This document shows, piece after piece, positions 47,767-58,990 of a stretch of 64,000 nt of DNA. The stretch is from NCBI RefSeq assembly GCF_003589595.1, contig NW_020654810.1:11208543-11272542 (forward strand), given 5' to 3'. Source of the DNA: Hyposmocoma kahamanoa (Eukaryota > Arthropoda > Insecta > Lepidoptera > Cosmopterigidae). The translations under genes were made by a program, and so were the position numbers. The stretch's first letter is position 1, and every line of letters starts with the position of its first letter. The notes under the pieces were generated by a model. The model saw only the letters and a program-made list of their open reading frames with translations. It made no database searches and was not told the origin of the DNA.

Positions 47767-48764
47767 GTTTATTTTAATCTCTCGCCTCTCCCAAGGCCTA
47801 AAAGACTAATTTTGAATTATTATTTTTATTATTATTATTACTAAAACTTAATTATGTTACCGTAATAAGCATCCAGTAATTTAAAATCTATGAAATTGAA
47901 ATAAGATGGGGGGAAAAGCTACGTGATGCGGATGCAACCCAGGAGGTGAATTGTGATCGCCACGCAATAGATGCCTGACAGGAGTGGACTCAAAACTCGA
48001 ATGAAAGCGTGATGAGAACGAGTGGTGTAGAAAAATGTAAAGGATGACCTTATCCACTAAAGCAGACATTTATTTATTTTAGACTACATTGTCCTGGTGC
48101 ATGACCTCCCACTACTAAACTCAATGCCAGAAATAAATGACATAACGTTTGGTTTGTCGGTAGAAATCCCAAGATTGACGTGAACATTGGTTAATAAAAA
48201 AATTCAGGTTATCAATTATTATTTTTAACATATCATTACTGTAAAAATCTTTCTTTGTTAGTTAGAAACTCGTTTGCAAAAAAAAAAACTGAGATAATTA
48301 CAGCACAAAAGAAGTTTTATTCATTTAAATATCAGTATGATTGAAAGTTCATAGTAACTCTACATCACTTTTAGATCATTTTTAACGAGTTAACTCGTTC
48401 GATGGAAGATTTTAAACTATTATGTATTTTTGAAATTTTTTTATGTAATAACTGGAGTTATTACATAAAAAAAAAGTATAGTTTGTATGCCAAAAGCCGA
48501 CAACCAGTACAAAAATCTCAAAATACACAGGTGAATTTGGTCAACTCGATAATTTGACCTATTGTAAGTTAGTTTTTATTTGGTATAGAGCAACACTACG
48601 ATAGAGCGTGGTCACGGGTTCAAGCCCTAAAAGGGTTGAAGAAATTTTTCTTCGTGTTCAATGTTTGTATTAATAATCGTAATTATACCATTAACTTATC
48701 AGTCTCTAAAATGTTTGATAAAACAATAGTAGCCAGCAAAATCATAGCGCTGATTGAAAAATAT
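47767..48764. other. Noncoding stretch with a perfect hairpin
   Basis: At 48436-48473 TTTTTTTATGTAATAACT, GG and the exact reverse complement form an 18-bp-arm hairpin with a 2-nt loop. No gene recognised. Confidence 0.55.
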
Positions 48765-49366
48765 TGTTATCAATGTTAAGTGTCCGAATGTGAGTCTTTC
48801 GACAATTCAGAGAACATGGCAACGATATTAAGAGATCAGACAGGTTCTGAAAGAAAATTGGTATGTAACCGAATCACAGGGTGACCGATTCCTGATAAAC
48901 CGAACGTAGAGAAATCGCAAATCGTCTAACGTGGACCTCAAGAAGAACCTTGGAAGGAACCAAGGAAGTGAGAGATGCGCAACCTGTGGACGGTCAGGAG
49001 GCTTCATGCTGCCAATATAAGCAGTCACAGCCCAGACCCTAAATTACTCGTTGAGCATAAACTTGCTAGACTTAACTTCGCCAGAAAACAGGCTACATGG
49101 TCACAAAAGGACAGGAGTAGAGTATTGTTCTTCGGTGAGACTACGATGTCTCAATCTGGTGAGGACCGCGAGTGGTACGAAGACTTGTGTTTTGAACAAA
49201 TCACCCCTTATGGTGGGGAGCTCCATTATGTTTTGGGCAGCGATTGATTCGATGGACCATACGGCGCTAAAGAAAATCGTCGCCGCGGAGTGGGAACATA
49301 TTCCACAGGAGATCATATGGAATATCGTCGAACACATAATTAGAAGAATACAAGCTAGCTACAAGC
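48765..49366 (+). pseudogene. Tc1-like transposase relic
   Basis: Fragments in shifting frames follow Tc1 order. They are a helix-turn-helix remnant (STIQRTWQRY), DRFLINRT then RNRKSSNVDLKK, RRLHAANI, EHKLARLNFARKQATWSQKD, SRVLFFGETTMSQSGED, GSSIMFWAAI and a C-terminal EWEHIPQEI. The catalytic segment normally reading FSDET is FFGET, so the first Asp is lost. About 100 residues after the WAAI segment, including the second Asp and the Glu, are deleted. Clearly dead. No terminal repeats found. Confidence 0.8.
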
Positions 49367-50123
49367 TATGGTTTTGTCAAGAACTGGTCACACTCGTTAC
49401 TAAATTGTTACCATTTTTCCTTTACGTTGCTAAAAAAAACAAAAGTATTTTAGTTTTCTTTTACTTAATGAGTAATAATATTTTATTGAATGACGGTTTA
49501 AGCTTGAACCACATTTTCTCAGTGACTTAATCAACATTTATTGTAAAAAATTGCTGATACCACTTCTTATATAATCATTCATAAGATTCTGAAGGTACTT
49601 GTTACATATATCATTAAATTAACTGCAAGTAACAGTCTTTGCAAATGATATAATAGAGTTGGTATTACAGTTTCATAAAGATTCATTGCAAGGATAAAAG
49701 CTGCATTGAAAGTGGAGTGTGAAAGCATCTCTGTTTGTTGATTGCGAAAGCTAAAACTGAAGCCATCCGTATGTTCTACCAAGAACGACACTCCCGCGCT
49801 CTATTTTTGTCGCTGTACTATTTACTAAGAACCCCTTTTACTAAGAATTATAATTTATTTATTACTTACGCCCTGCTACGAACTTCAAATTAATGAACTC
49901 AAAGTAAAGTAAACATTTAGATCAAACCGTATTTGTGTGCGTACATTTAAGTTGTTATTGGTTTAACGTTGTGTTGTAAAGATTTTGGAAAATTAGAAAC
50001 CGAAATTTGTGAAGCATGCAACTTTTAAGCATGTTTCACATGTATAACTCGGCTACAAACATATTAAATAAAATAAAATAAAATATTTTATTTAATTATA
50101 TAAATTTTAATTAAAAAAATCGT
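49367..50123. other. AT-rich noncoding stretch
   Basis: An AAAAT/AAATA tandem run lies near 50065-50085. Nothing else recognised. Confidence 0.4.
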
Positions 50124-50395
50124 TCTCAAAAGTTCGTGGAATTACATCTGTTTACCAAGTTTTATTGAAATCGGTTAACGGCAAGTGGGGCAAATCTAAT
50201 AAGCCGAATTCATCCCCTAATTTGCTACACACAGAAGTGTAATAATTTCTTCAAATTTGAATGAGACCACTACTGAGGTATCTACTTACCATCAAACAAA
50301 ACTCATTGAAATTGGTTCACAAACGTTGGAGTGTACGCATAACATGCACTCAAACAAAAAATACAGTCGAATTGAGAACGTCCTTTTTCGATTAA
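50124..50395 (+). repeat. Repeat family E, copy 3
   Basis: AGTTCGTGGAATTACATCTG, TTTATTGAAATCGGTTAACG, TTGAAATTGGTTCACAAACG and GTCGAATTGAGAACGTCCTT match the copy at 14570 in order. Confidence 0.7.
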
Positions 50396-51585
50396 AAATT
50401 ACTACTAAATCATGAGCAATTTCGCCGCAAAGTATCACGTCAATAAGTAATTCATATCAAAATCTGGGGTACTAGATCAACGACAAGTTCTCATATATTC
50501 AACAAGGGCAGTGTGTTGGAGGCATTCTGGAAGACAGGTTAATTTACCCTGGCCCACTTTCTCACACAATACATTCCGCGGATTACAATAGACTCGCAGT
50601 ATTGGATGAATGAAGTTTGTAATAGAACTCCGTCATGTTGGTGACCTTCTTACGCGAAAATTACTACGAGTCGTAGCAGCTCTGACTTTTTCTCCGGGAA
50701 GTTTTTAATTGGTAAGTTTTTTAAGGAATTGACCTTTTGGTCGTCGATCAGTTCAGACGGTTACCCGTCTAGTCGCAGAATATTACTAGACACTTGCAAT
50801 AAGATAACCAAACCAATCACCTGGTCTCCAACTAAATAATTCCATATGCTAATTTCGAAAAGTTCGTTTCCCAGATTGGTCCTACGAAGAATCGAGCCTA
50901 GGACTTCCTTATCAAGCGCCCATAATGCAAACTGTTGGGCCACTGAGGTCGTCTTCGATAATGACGAAGTGTAAACAAAGGAAACCAGTGACCAAAGTCG
51001 AATGACCAAGCGTAACCGGCTCTTAAGTAATATGAGGATTAACATGAACCTTATTTACACAACATTATGTAAAATTATTTTTGGACCCTGAAATGGTAGC
51101 GCTAGTATATATCTATCTTAGAAGAAATTACTGCTATCAAATTCTGTAACTTAGCGAAAAGAAAAAACGAAAGTGCCTAAACTAGCTTAGAGATTTGGTT
51201 AACCATCATTGATTAAACAACAATGACAACGTGGAAAAGAATAACAGTAATCAGATATGCGCCCGGGACACAAAAGAATAACGACGACGTAAACAAGCAA
51301 ATCGGGCAACAACAGGAAATAACTACCTCTTCATCTTGCAGTTCACTGATATGGAACACAAGAGCAAATGTTGCGCTAGACAGATGTATTGTCTGCTTAG
51401 TTTGTCATTACTTTCCCCTGTAAATAAATGCAAATCTTATTTCTAATCAAGACAGTTTCTACTAAACTTGAATAGGTAACTAGTTCAAATTGAAAACCTT
51501 AAAGGTAAAACCCTAGATGCTTGAGAAGAAAGGCCTTGAGTCCGATGACTAGAATTTTTTTGAATTCTGGTCTTGTCACTTTTGG
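50396..51585. other. Noncoding stretch
   Basis: The 94-codon minus frame at 50761-51045 has no domain. Nothing else recognised. Confidence 0.4.
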
Positions 51586-51839
51586 TAATCTGCCGTCCGC
51601 TAACTAAAATCCGGCAAAGCGACAAAATATTTTTTTGAGATATCACAAAAAACCATAACCCAGTTTTGGAATATTGAAATTGTTTAATGTTATTTTAGCT
51701 ATACATCGTTAGGGTAAGTTCTGAAAAGTCAAACACGTCACCTAATTTGCACTGTCTTTTATGCTCTATTTTTGCTATTTAAAACGGATATTTGACCATT
51801 TGTCACTTAGCCGTATTTTAGTTAGTCGACGGCAGTAAT
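51586..51839. mobile_element. MITE (246 bp) with TAAT flanks
   Basis: Left end CTGCCGTCCGCTAACTAAAA and right end TTTTAGTTAGTCGACGGCAG are inverted repeats extending about 38 bp, through GCGACAAA and TTTGTCACT. TAAT lies directly outside both ends (51586-51589 and 51836-51839). Noncoding interior. The superfamily is not certain from a 4-bp duplication. Confidence 0.75.
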
Positions 51840-53533
51840 GCCCCCACTGGCACTCATGACATAGGGTATACCTAATTTCTGCCCTCCTTATCATAACTAA
51901 CGCAATCGACATTTTCATCTGGGATCAGCGAAAAGAGATCTACAACCGCCCTCCAACCTTATTTACTTTCAATTTTATTGTTAAGCAAACACAGCGTAAT
52001 TGACATTTTTTAAGTGACAATAAAAGTTTAGGTGCTAAGCATTAATTATGACAATGAAGATTTAATACCAAGTAATCGACGTAATTATCCAAACATTTGT
52101 AACAATAAAAACACAGAATAAACATTTTAACAATTGACTATAGAGAAAGTGAACTGCAATATTAAGCCATAGAAGGTTTATGACCTCAGCACGTTTTGGA
52201 TACAGTCCAAAACAATCACTTCGTCTCTGAATACAAGGTGCGTAATATTGCAAAAGTTACCCCTGTACATTCGGTTCAGCATACGAAACGCGACCCGTCA
52301 ATTAAACTATCAATGAATATCTAACAGCGATTGCAGGTGCACCGTGCGTGCGTGCACAGTGAAAGTATTACGCGAGGCGCATCACTTCGCCTAATCGAGA
52401 AATTATTTTCTCGATTAGTCTCGAAATATATATAATATATTAAATTAATTAACAAATTATGTATAATAAATCGAATTTAATCTTTAAAAGCTATTTAATG
52501 TTATTGAATGGGAAGCTCTAGAATCTTTTCAGAATCTAGAAATAAAAGGATGTTCTATAATAAAATAAATAACAAGAGAAGACAAATGACCACGACGCCG
52601 GCTTTTATTTTGCAACCTACGACAATATGTTACAGTAGGTACAATCTCCCGATTATGTATCAATGATAATGCAACAACAATGTAACAGTGATAGGTCACG
52701 TAATATCTTTTACGGACACGGTGCCTAAGCGTTTAACAAAGGAAATTGAATAAAAATTTAATGACCATGACAAGGTATACATGTAGAATATATTTATTAT
52801 TTAAAAATTACTCTTATTAAAGAGATTTTGAAACGCAATTAAAATGTTTGGCATTTAAAAATATTTTGACGCTTACCTTTCTTTCTTCAAAAGAATAGCC
52901 AATGAAAGGTCAATAATATAAAAGTTGATTATTTCCGTACGTATATTCAGAAATGTAATAAAAAAGTTATTATACCCTTAGTTCCTTTTTATATCAAACT
53001 TTATTTACACTGCTACTATATGAAACAATAAACCATCAATTTGTGTACAGTGTTCAATTTAGTATATTGATTTATCTTAGCTTTACGACTTCCTTATAAA
53101 ATATACGTCATAAGGAGTTTATTTACGACCCCTCGATCAACTAGTAGAGATTGGAGTTTTCTTAATCTTGTGGGTATAATAAACTAAATTTGTTGGTAAC
53201 ATGTTGGTACTTGTAAATTCATTCTACATACGTATGCCAAATAATCATGTATTAATTACATACACAGTTACATGGTAATTATACCGTTCGACTAACTGTG
53301 AGAGGCGAAATCTAGCCCGGTGGCATTGGTATCCTGTCCTTCCGTTTAAATCAGAGCTCGATATTATCCGGATTTTGTTTTATAATTATCGGATATATAC
53401 GTAGGGCATACCGAAAGCGGAAATTCCTGGAAGTGACCACTAACTTGTAAAAGAAACTAAAAAAAAACAAATACAAAATTTGGAAAAAGAACTCTTTGCG
53501 AGTAGGTTACTTTTTACTTTATGAGAGGGTCCT
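51840..53533. other. AT-rich noncoding stretch with a hairpin
   Basis: CTAATCGAGAAA, TTAT and its reverse complement form a perfect 12-bp-arm hairpin at 52391-52418, just after a GC-richer patch (52330-52390). Nothing else recognised. Confidence 0.45.
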
Positions 53534-53732
53534 TTGTTTTTTCATTGTGGCGTCGTTTTCAAAACTGTAAGTCGCTATTACAATGAATTTCAGTCCACGA
53601 TTTTGTGCGATTTGCAATGTGGCTTAAGTCAACAAGAGAGTTGTTACAGACTTCAATTGGCATTTGGTGATGAATCCCCATGTCGTAACTCTGTCTATTC
53701 GTGGTTCAGTGAATTTAGACGTGGACGTGATC

Positions 53733-53939
53733 CTTTGGTCCACCATCGTAACTGATCTTTCGTAACCAGCTACGAACATGGATTTTTTTTCTTCCTTTGA
53801 TAACCAGCTACGAAAACAGAATTAATTTGTCGTTTTGGTAACCAAGTTTCGTAACCAGCTACGATACAAGATTTTTATTTCTTTTTCTGTAACTGGTTAC
53901 TAATCGGGAATAATTATTCTAGGTTTGTAACCATGTAAG
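53733..53939. repeat. Left terminal inverted repeat of the MULE
   Basis: Contains three close copies of an AACCAGCTACGA motif (about 53763, 53802 and 53842) and a related GTAACTGGTTAC palindrome. These are likely transposase binding sites. The mirrored arrangement is in the right TIR. Confidence 0.9.
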
Positions 53940-54251
53940 TGGGTAAAAAATACCTACACTGGGTAATATACTATTACAACAAATTAATATATTTTATGAT
54001 TTTATTTGCCACAAATGGTACTTATTAACTATACGTAACTACTAACTATGCTAAATTACATTATAATAGAACATGCCGATAATCTTTAAATTTTGAATAG
54101 ACAGATATACCGACATGGTGAAATTACAAGAATCCTCTTCTCGATTTCTCGACTTCTATGAAACTTAGTAAAATAAAAATATCTAATAGGTACTAAATTA
54201 GTATAACATAAAATTAAACATAAGTATGAAGTAATAATCATTTTGCTAAAA

Positions 54252-55589
54252 TTAAAAGCAGAAAGGTGCGATAATCTCTAAACAGTGACCTACACTTATA
54301 GTGTTTTTTTCTAAGTCTTGAACGGCAGAATTTATTTCAAAATCAATTTCTTGATATTGTTTACTTTTATTTGACTTAGTGTTTGTACGAATCTTTGTTT
54401 CTCTAACCAAAATTTCAAGAACTTTGGCCAGAGGTGGATTTTTACGGCCCACATATCTATTTAGTCGGGCGTGCCAACCCTCTAAATGGTTTGTTGTTCT
54501 AAGCTCTTCACCAAAGCAACACCATTTTTTAATAAATTGGACGTCATTTAACCAAAAATTATTAAAATACGAGTTAAATTTCACCACTTGTGGGCATTTT
54601 GGTGCTCGTTTCATTATGTATTTATACCCTGACATGATATATTTTAGAGGTAATCGAGCCAAACCCATGCATCTTGATACATGTCTTCTTTGCACTCTTG
54701 ACTTTAAACCCAATTTTTTAGCCTTCTTTAGTAAGCTGTTGCAAAAATGATAAAAACAACCATTAATTTGAGTTTCAGGAAAAACTTTTGCAATGGCATT
54801 CATTACAGGTTTTTCGTAATCCAGAGTAATTTTCACTGGATTCCATGTACGTAATCGACTCTTGAGCAAGTTAAATAATATTTCGTAGGTTTTTTGATTT
54901 TTATTGTGCAGGAATGCAAATATTAACGGAATTACTTGTTTTGTTGTTGTTTTGTAGCCATGAATGGTATAAATTTGATTAAAAGGTGGCGGGCATGACT
55001 TAAACGTCCCATCAAGTAAAAAATGTTGATTGTCCTTTAAAAGCTCATGAACGTCAGGAGGGCAAAATACCATAATTCTGGTCTCTTCATATTTGTAGTC
55101 AGCCAATAAAAAATATTCATATTTAACTGGTATTGTTACTTCTAAAGGATTTTGAAAATGCAACTTAGTCACGCCCATTTTTTTATGTCTTTCGTTGTAA
55201 AGACTACTTTTAATGTTGTTAAATTTGGGTAAGTCAGCAATTAAATCCACGCCATCATCTTGCAATTGACAAATAGTTTCTTCAAATTGTTTCTGAATTG
55301 GATCGAGATTTTCTCCAACTTTTATTTTTAAACAGTTAATTTTTTTCAAAATAATGTTTTTGGAGAAATTCGGGATACAGCCTTCGTCATGAGGTTTGTC
55401 TTTTACAAATATATTATTAGGGTCTAATGTTATGTTTCCTTTACACTGAATTTTATTGTAACATTGCCAAAATGTATTCCCGTTGGTGTAAATTTTTCTT
55501 TTATAATATTGACGACCGTTAAACAGCATTTTCCTTCCTCCACGTTTTGTCGACACAAATTGAATGGGATTTGAATCATCACAGTCCAT
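54252..55589 (-). CDS. FLYWCH zinc-finger MULE transposase
   Basis: A 445-residue protein predicted to bind and mobilise the surrounding element. The start is the first ATG (55589, context AAAATGG). The frame stays open nine codons upstream but only from a TTG. Residues 10-71 form a FLYWCH-type zinc finger with the key positions in order (F, L, Y, W, C, C, H, C; RGGRKMLFNGRQYYK, FWQCYNKIQCKG, KPHDEGC). Residues about 155-380 are a MULE DDE domain: Asp193 in FLLDGTFK, Asp257 in ITLDYEKPVMNAI, a CFYHFC motif at 278-283 and Glu370 in NHLEGWHARL. No stop or frameshift was seen and the three catalytic residues are present, so it could be active. Host FLYWCH genes derive from such elements, but the TIRs and TSD show this one is a transposon. 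Confidence 0.92.
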   Translation of the reverse strand: MDCDDSNPIQFVSTKRGGRKMLFNGRQYYKRKIYTNGNTFWQCYNKIQCKGNITLDPNNIFVKDKPHDEGCIPNFSKNIILKKINCLKIKVGENLDPIQKQFEETICQLQDDGVDLIADLPKFNNIKSSLYNERHKKMGVTKLHFQNPLEVTIPVKYEYFLLADYKYEETRIMVFCPPDVHELLKDNQHFLLDGTFKSCPPPFNQIYTIHGYKTTTKQVIPLIFAFLHNKNQKTYEILFNLLKSRLRTWNPVKITLDYEKPVMNAIAKVFPETQINGCFYHFCNSLLKKAKKLGLKSRVQRRHVSRCMGLARLPLKYIMSGYKYIMKRAPKCPQVVKFNSYFNNFWLNDVQFIKKWCCFGEELRTTNHLEGWHARLNRYVGRKNPPLAKVLEILVRETKIRTNTKSNKSKQYQEIDFEINSAVQDLEKNTISVGHCLEIIAPFCF

Positions 55590-55782
55590 TTTCAGTTTTT
55601 TATTATTTACTAGCAAAATTGGTAGTAATAATGATAATTTAATACTGAACTAAATGAGTAGTCTTGAGGTAATTATTGAAAATAAACATAGCAAAATGAC
55701 ATTTACATGACATCTAGATAAGTGAATATAATTATCTATGAAGTATCTACTATCCAATAATGACAAAATGCCTACCTACCTC

Positions 55783-55989
55783 CTTACATGGTTACAAACC
55801 TAGAATAATTATTCCCGATTAGTAACCAGTTACAGAAAAAGAAATAAAAATCTTGTATCGTAGCTGGTTACGAAACTTGGTTACCAAAACGACAAATTAA
55901 TTCTGTTTTCGTAGCTGGTTATCAAAGGAAGAAAAAAAATCCATGTTCGTAGCTGGTTACGAAAGATCAGTTACGATGGTGGACCAAAG
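55783..55989. repeat. Right terminal inverted repeat of the MULE
   Basis: Reverse complement of the left TIR over its whole 207 bp, from CTTACATGGTTACAAACC to GGTGGACCAAAG. Confidence 0.92.
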
Positions 55990-56895
55990 GGACGTGATCA
56001 TCTTCATAACGATGCACGTGAAGGTCGGCCGGCTGCGGTTACCGAATTTAATATTGATATCGTACAACAACTGATTGAAACTGACAATAAAATTACTTGT
56101 CAGCAAATTCGTACTGTATTAGGCATTGGAATGAACAAGTGCAAAAGATATTGCATGTGCATGTTGAAGGTTCAGAAACTTTGCACTCGATGGAACTGCA
56201 TAATTTAACGGAATACCGGATACGACTGCATTTAGCGTGGTGCCGTAAAATGATAAAAAAGTTTAATGGAGGACAATCATTGGCTGTATATAATATCGTG
56301 ATAAGTGATGAAACTTGGGAGTACTGCTTTGAGCCGGAAAGAAAAAGCCAGTCCGCAGAATGAGTCTTTCCTTTTGAAGATTTGCCGAGGAAAGTTAAGG
56401 AAAGTCGTAGAAAACAAAAAGTGGTAAGAAAATGGTTGCTTCTTTCTTCGGCAAATCAAGACATTACACTACTGTAGCGCGTGAAGACCAAAGGACAACT
56501 GAAAAGGAGTAACTGCAGATTGGTATACATGCTAGCCCAATGTTTGAAAAAATTCGCGAAAAGCGTCCTCGAAGCAATATCGACCTTCACCACGACACCC
56601 CTGCACATTCCGCTAAGGTAACTAATGTGTACTTGAAGGCCTTAAATGTGAAGCTGATGGCCCATCCGCAAGGTCTGAGCTGTACCCAGACCTTGCACCA
56701 TGCAACTTCTTCTTTTTTCCAAAACTCAAAGATAAACTTAGAGGTTTCCGATTTACAAGCCCGGAATCGGCGGTGAACGCATTCATGAAGTAATTGAAGA
56801 GGTCCCTACGGAAGACTGGTCCATCTGCATTAGGTACACAATGATCCAACGAATGCAAAAGGGTGTGAATATTGAGGGTATATACTTTGAAAAAC

Positions 56896-58499
56896 AACAA
56901 ATCTATTATAAACGTAATATACGGTCTTACTTATCACAATCCAGAACTTTCAGAGTGGCCTAAGTAGGTACCTATATCCCATAATTATCCATGCTGATTC
57001 ATAGTTTTGTCTCTTTAATTTTTGACTAAAAGTGACAAACAGTGAGAAAAGCACACAAGATCATTGGAGAAAAGTAAATAAACACGAAGAAAAATCTTTG
57101 AGCAAATTATTTGTTAGGCGACTTTTATATCAATGGACATTTGACACGTCTGGATAGGTCTCTGATAATTACCCATGGCACGACATTGCTACCAGTAGCA
57201 TTTTGCAGTCCCAATTAATTTTGTAAATATTATAATTGCCAAGGTATACTATTTATCAAAATAATTATCGTGACAATTATCATTTCGAAAACTCTGGTTG
57301 AAATAACTGTCTGTCACTGATACTGTCAAACTTTCGACAGATACTAGACACAATAGTTTAAACGGCAATATTCAGTCTCGAAGACAGAATATCGCCACCG
57401 GTCCATCTTTCGCCTCCTGTCTCAAACATATAATATAAAATATACTTTATATTTCGACAATATCAACTAACAGCTTATTAAAGACTAACGTAAACAACAC
57501 GTTACTATTGAATTAGTTAAAGAAAAACAAATAGTAATACCCTACGAATCAATGATTATGATTAGCTAAAAAAAGATACTCGCATTTGTTACACATGAAA
57601 GACTGTGTATATAGGTGAGTGGGTACGTAATACCTAACAAAGTATAACAAAACCCACAGCACAGGTAATTCGAGCTAACCAAGTTTGTTCAGGTTATGCC
57701 CAATTAGACGTACAGAACTGTGATGCTTCAGAGATAATTCGGGATCGTACCTCACTCTGTAACGTAATACAAATAATATTACTTGAATAGGCAATACAAC
57801 AATAAATGTTTTTCGGAATTTAAATTGATATTATTTTGTTATTGTATGTCATATGAAGCTTGTAATATGTGAACTAAGTTCTTATAAAGTTTAAAACTGT
57901 GGGTTCGAAAAATTATAGAAAAATACAGATTGACCGATAACATGCAGTTAATGTGTATTTGTGATTAAAACTGAAATATTTAATTAAGTTTTAATAATCG
58001 ACTGTAAATACAAAAAGACGCAAAATAAATGTCAACTAATGAAAGTTTGAAGTACAATGAACGGGAAACTGCATGAAAAGCGAATAATTTACAAGGCGAA
58101 TGATGAAAACTTATTATTATTAGAATTTCAGAGAACGTGTGAATGACGGTCTGACAGGCGACCCGTTTTATCCAGTTTGGCTGTACATAAACGTATTATG
58201 ATTGTATTTCGTTTTGAGTTTGAAAATTATTTATTTAGAATCATTAAACCAGCCCAAGTATTAAGAACAACCGCCCGTAATTCATGAAATCATGTATCTA
58301 TTCTTTGTGTATTGTTCTCTACATTTGTTATCGACGTACATACTTACATACTACATACGTCGTACATAAATATATATTATTAAAAACCGGATCATTGAAG
58401 TTCTAATTCATAAATTAGGCAGATAATGAATTAAATAAAGCACTGATTACATAACTTCGCTGTAACAAGTACATATTACTGATATATAAAGTTGGAGGG
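56896..58499. other. AT-rich noncoding stretch
   Basis: Nothing recognised. Confidence 0.4.
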
Positions 58500-58990
58500 T
58501 GCTACAGGGAGGTGAAGTTGAACGTCCTAGCCGTAGCGTCGGGTAGAGATAGCAACATGGCGAACGGATGCTGCGCGCAAGTGCCTCCGATCCGTACTAC
58601 GCCCGAACAAAGCGGCCCGCCCTGCCGTTTGAGCCGCTTCAGCACCTGGCGCAGCGCAAAACACTTTTATGTATGGAACGAGCACTCAAATGGACATGTT
58701 CACTTATAGACTAGTGTTATCGACGTACAATAGGTGGTAGGCGAGCAGTGGGCAAGATGCGAGACGAGTCGGTACAGCACGGTAGCGCGTGTGGCGTCGG
58801 CAGCGCGGTCCGCGGGATACTGGCGGGCAGCCTCCGAACCGAGGCGCGCGGGGCTGCGCGACCCGCGGTTTCATTAAGGACGCGAGCTACGCCGTAGCTA
58901 CGGTCGCGCCCCGGCCGCCGCTCGCCTCTGACGAGAAAGCTCCAGCCTCCAGCTCTTTTGATTAATCCACAAAGCATGCTTATCACATTC
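58500..58990. promoter_or_regulatory. GC-rich island, possible promoter/first exon
   Basis: About 490 bp, with 58757-58930 extremely GC- and CpG-rich. On the plus strand CAACATGGCG at 58557 is an excellent start context and opens about 50 codons (MANGCCAQVPPIRTTPEQSG), with a possible donor TTATGTATGG near 58670. Another plus ATG is at 58757. The minus strand is open for 89 codons. Which, if any, is coding is unresolved. It lies 1 kb upstream of the Dpy-30 gene, but the DNA between them is AT-rich and shows no evident exon link. Confidence 0.4.

Larger units (their letters stand above)
53723..55999 (-). mobile_element. FLYWCH-MULE DNA transposon, 207-bp TIRs, 10-bp TSD
   Basis: The element spans 53733-55989 (2257 bp). 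GGACGTGATC is duplicated at 53723-53732 and 55990-55999. Ends are CTTTGGTCCACC and its inverted copy. The inverted repeats run 207 bp on each side (53733-53939 and 55783-55989) with almost no mismatches. One transposase gene lies between on the minus strand. Long TIRs, a 9-10-bp duplication and the transposase type define a Mutator-like element of the animal (Phantom-like) kind. High TIR identity suggests recent activity. Confidence 0.93.
53534..56895 (+). pseudogene. Dead mariner-like transposase, split by the MULE
   Basis: The left part (to 53722) encodes an N-terminal helix-turn-helix region (LCDLQCGLSQQESCYRLQ, FGDESPCRNSVYSWFSEFRR). The right part (from 55990) continues with NDAREGRPAAVTEFNIDIV, LVIETDN-like text, NLTE, FNGGQSLAVYNIVISDETWE, FEKIREKRPRSNIDLHHD, YPDLAPCNFFFFPKLKDKLR and EGIYFEKQ. 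This is full mariner order. Two catalytic Asp are kept (SDETW, HHDTPAH) but the third is Asn (APCN), and several frameshifts and stops occur. It is a different mariner lineage from the one at 19338. No terminal repeats could be matched. Confidence 0.85.

Noticed and set aside
47390..47809. 139-codon frame with a polyglycine run
   Set aside because: It runs over the 24-G homopolymer and into a SINE. No domain.
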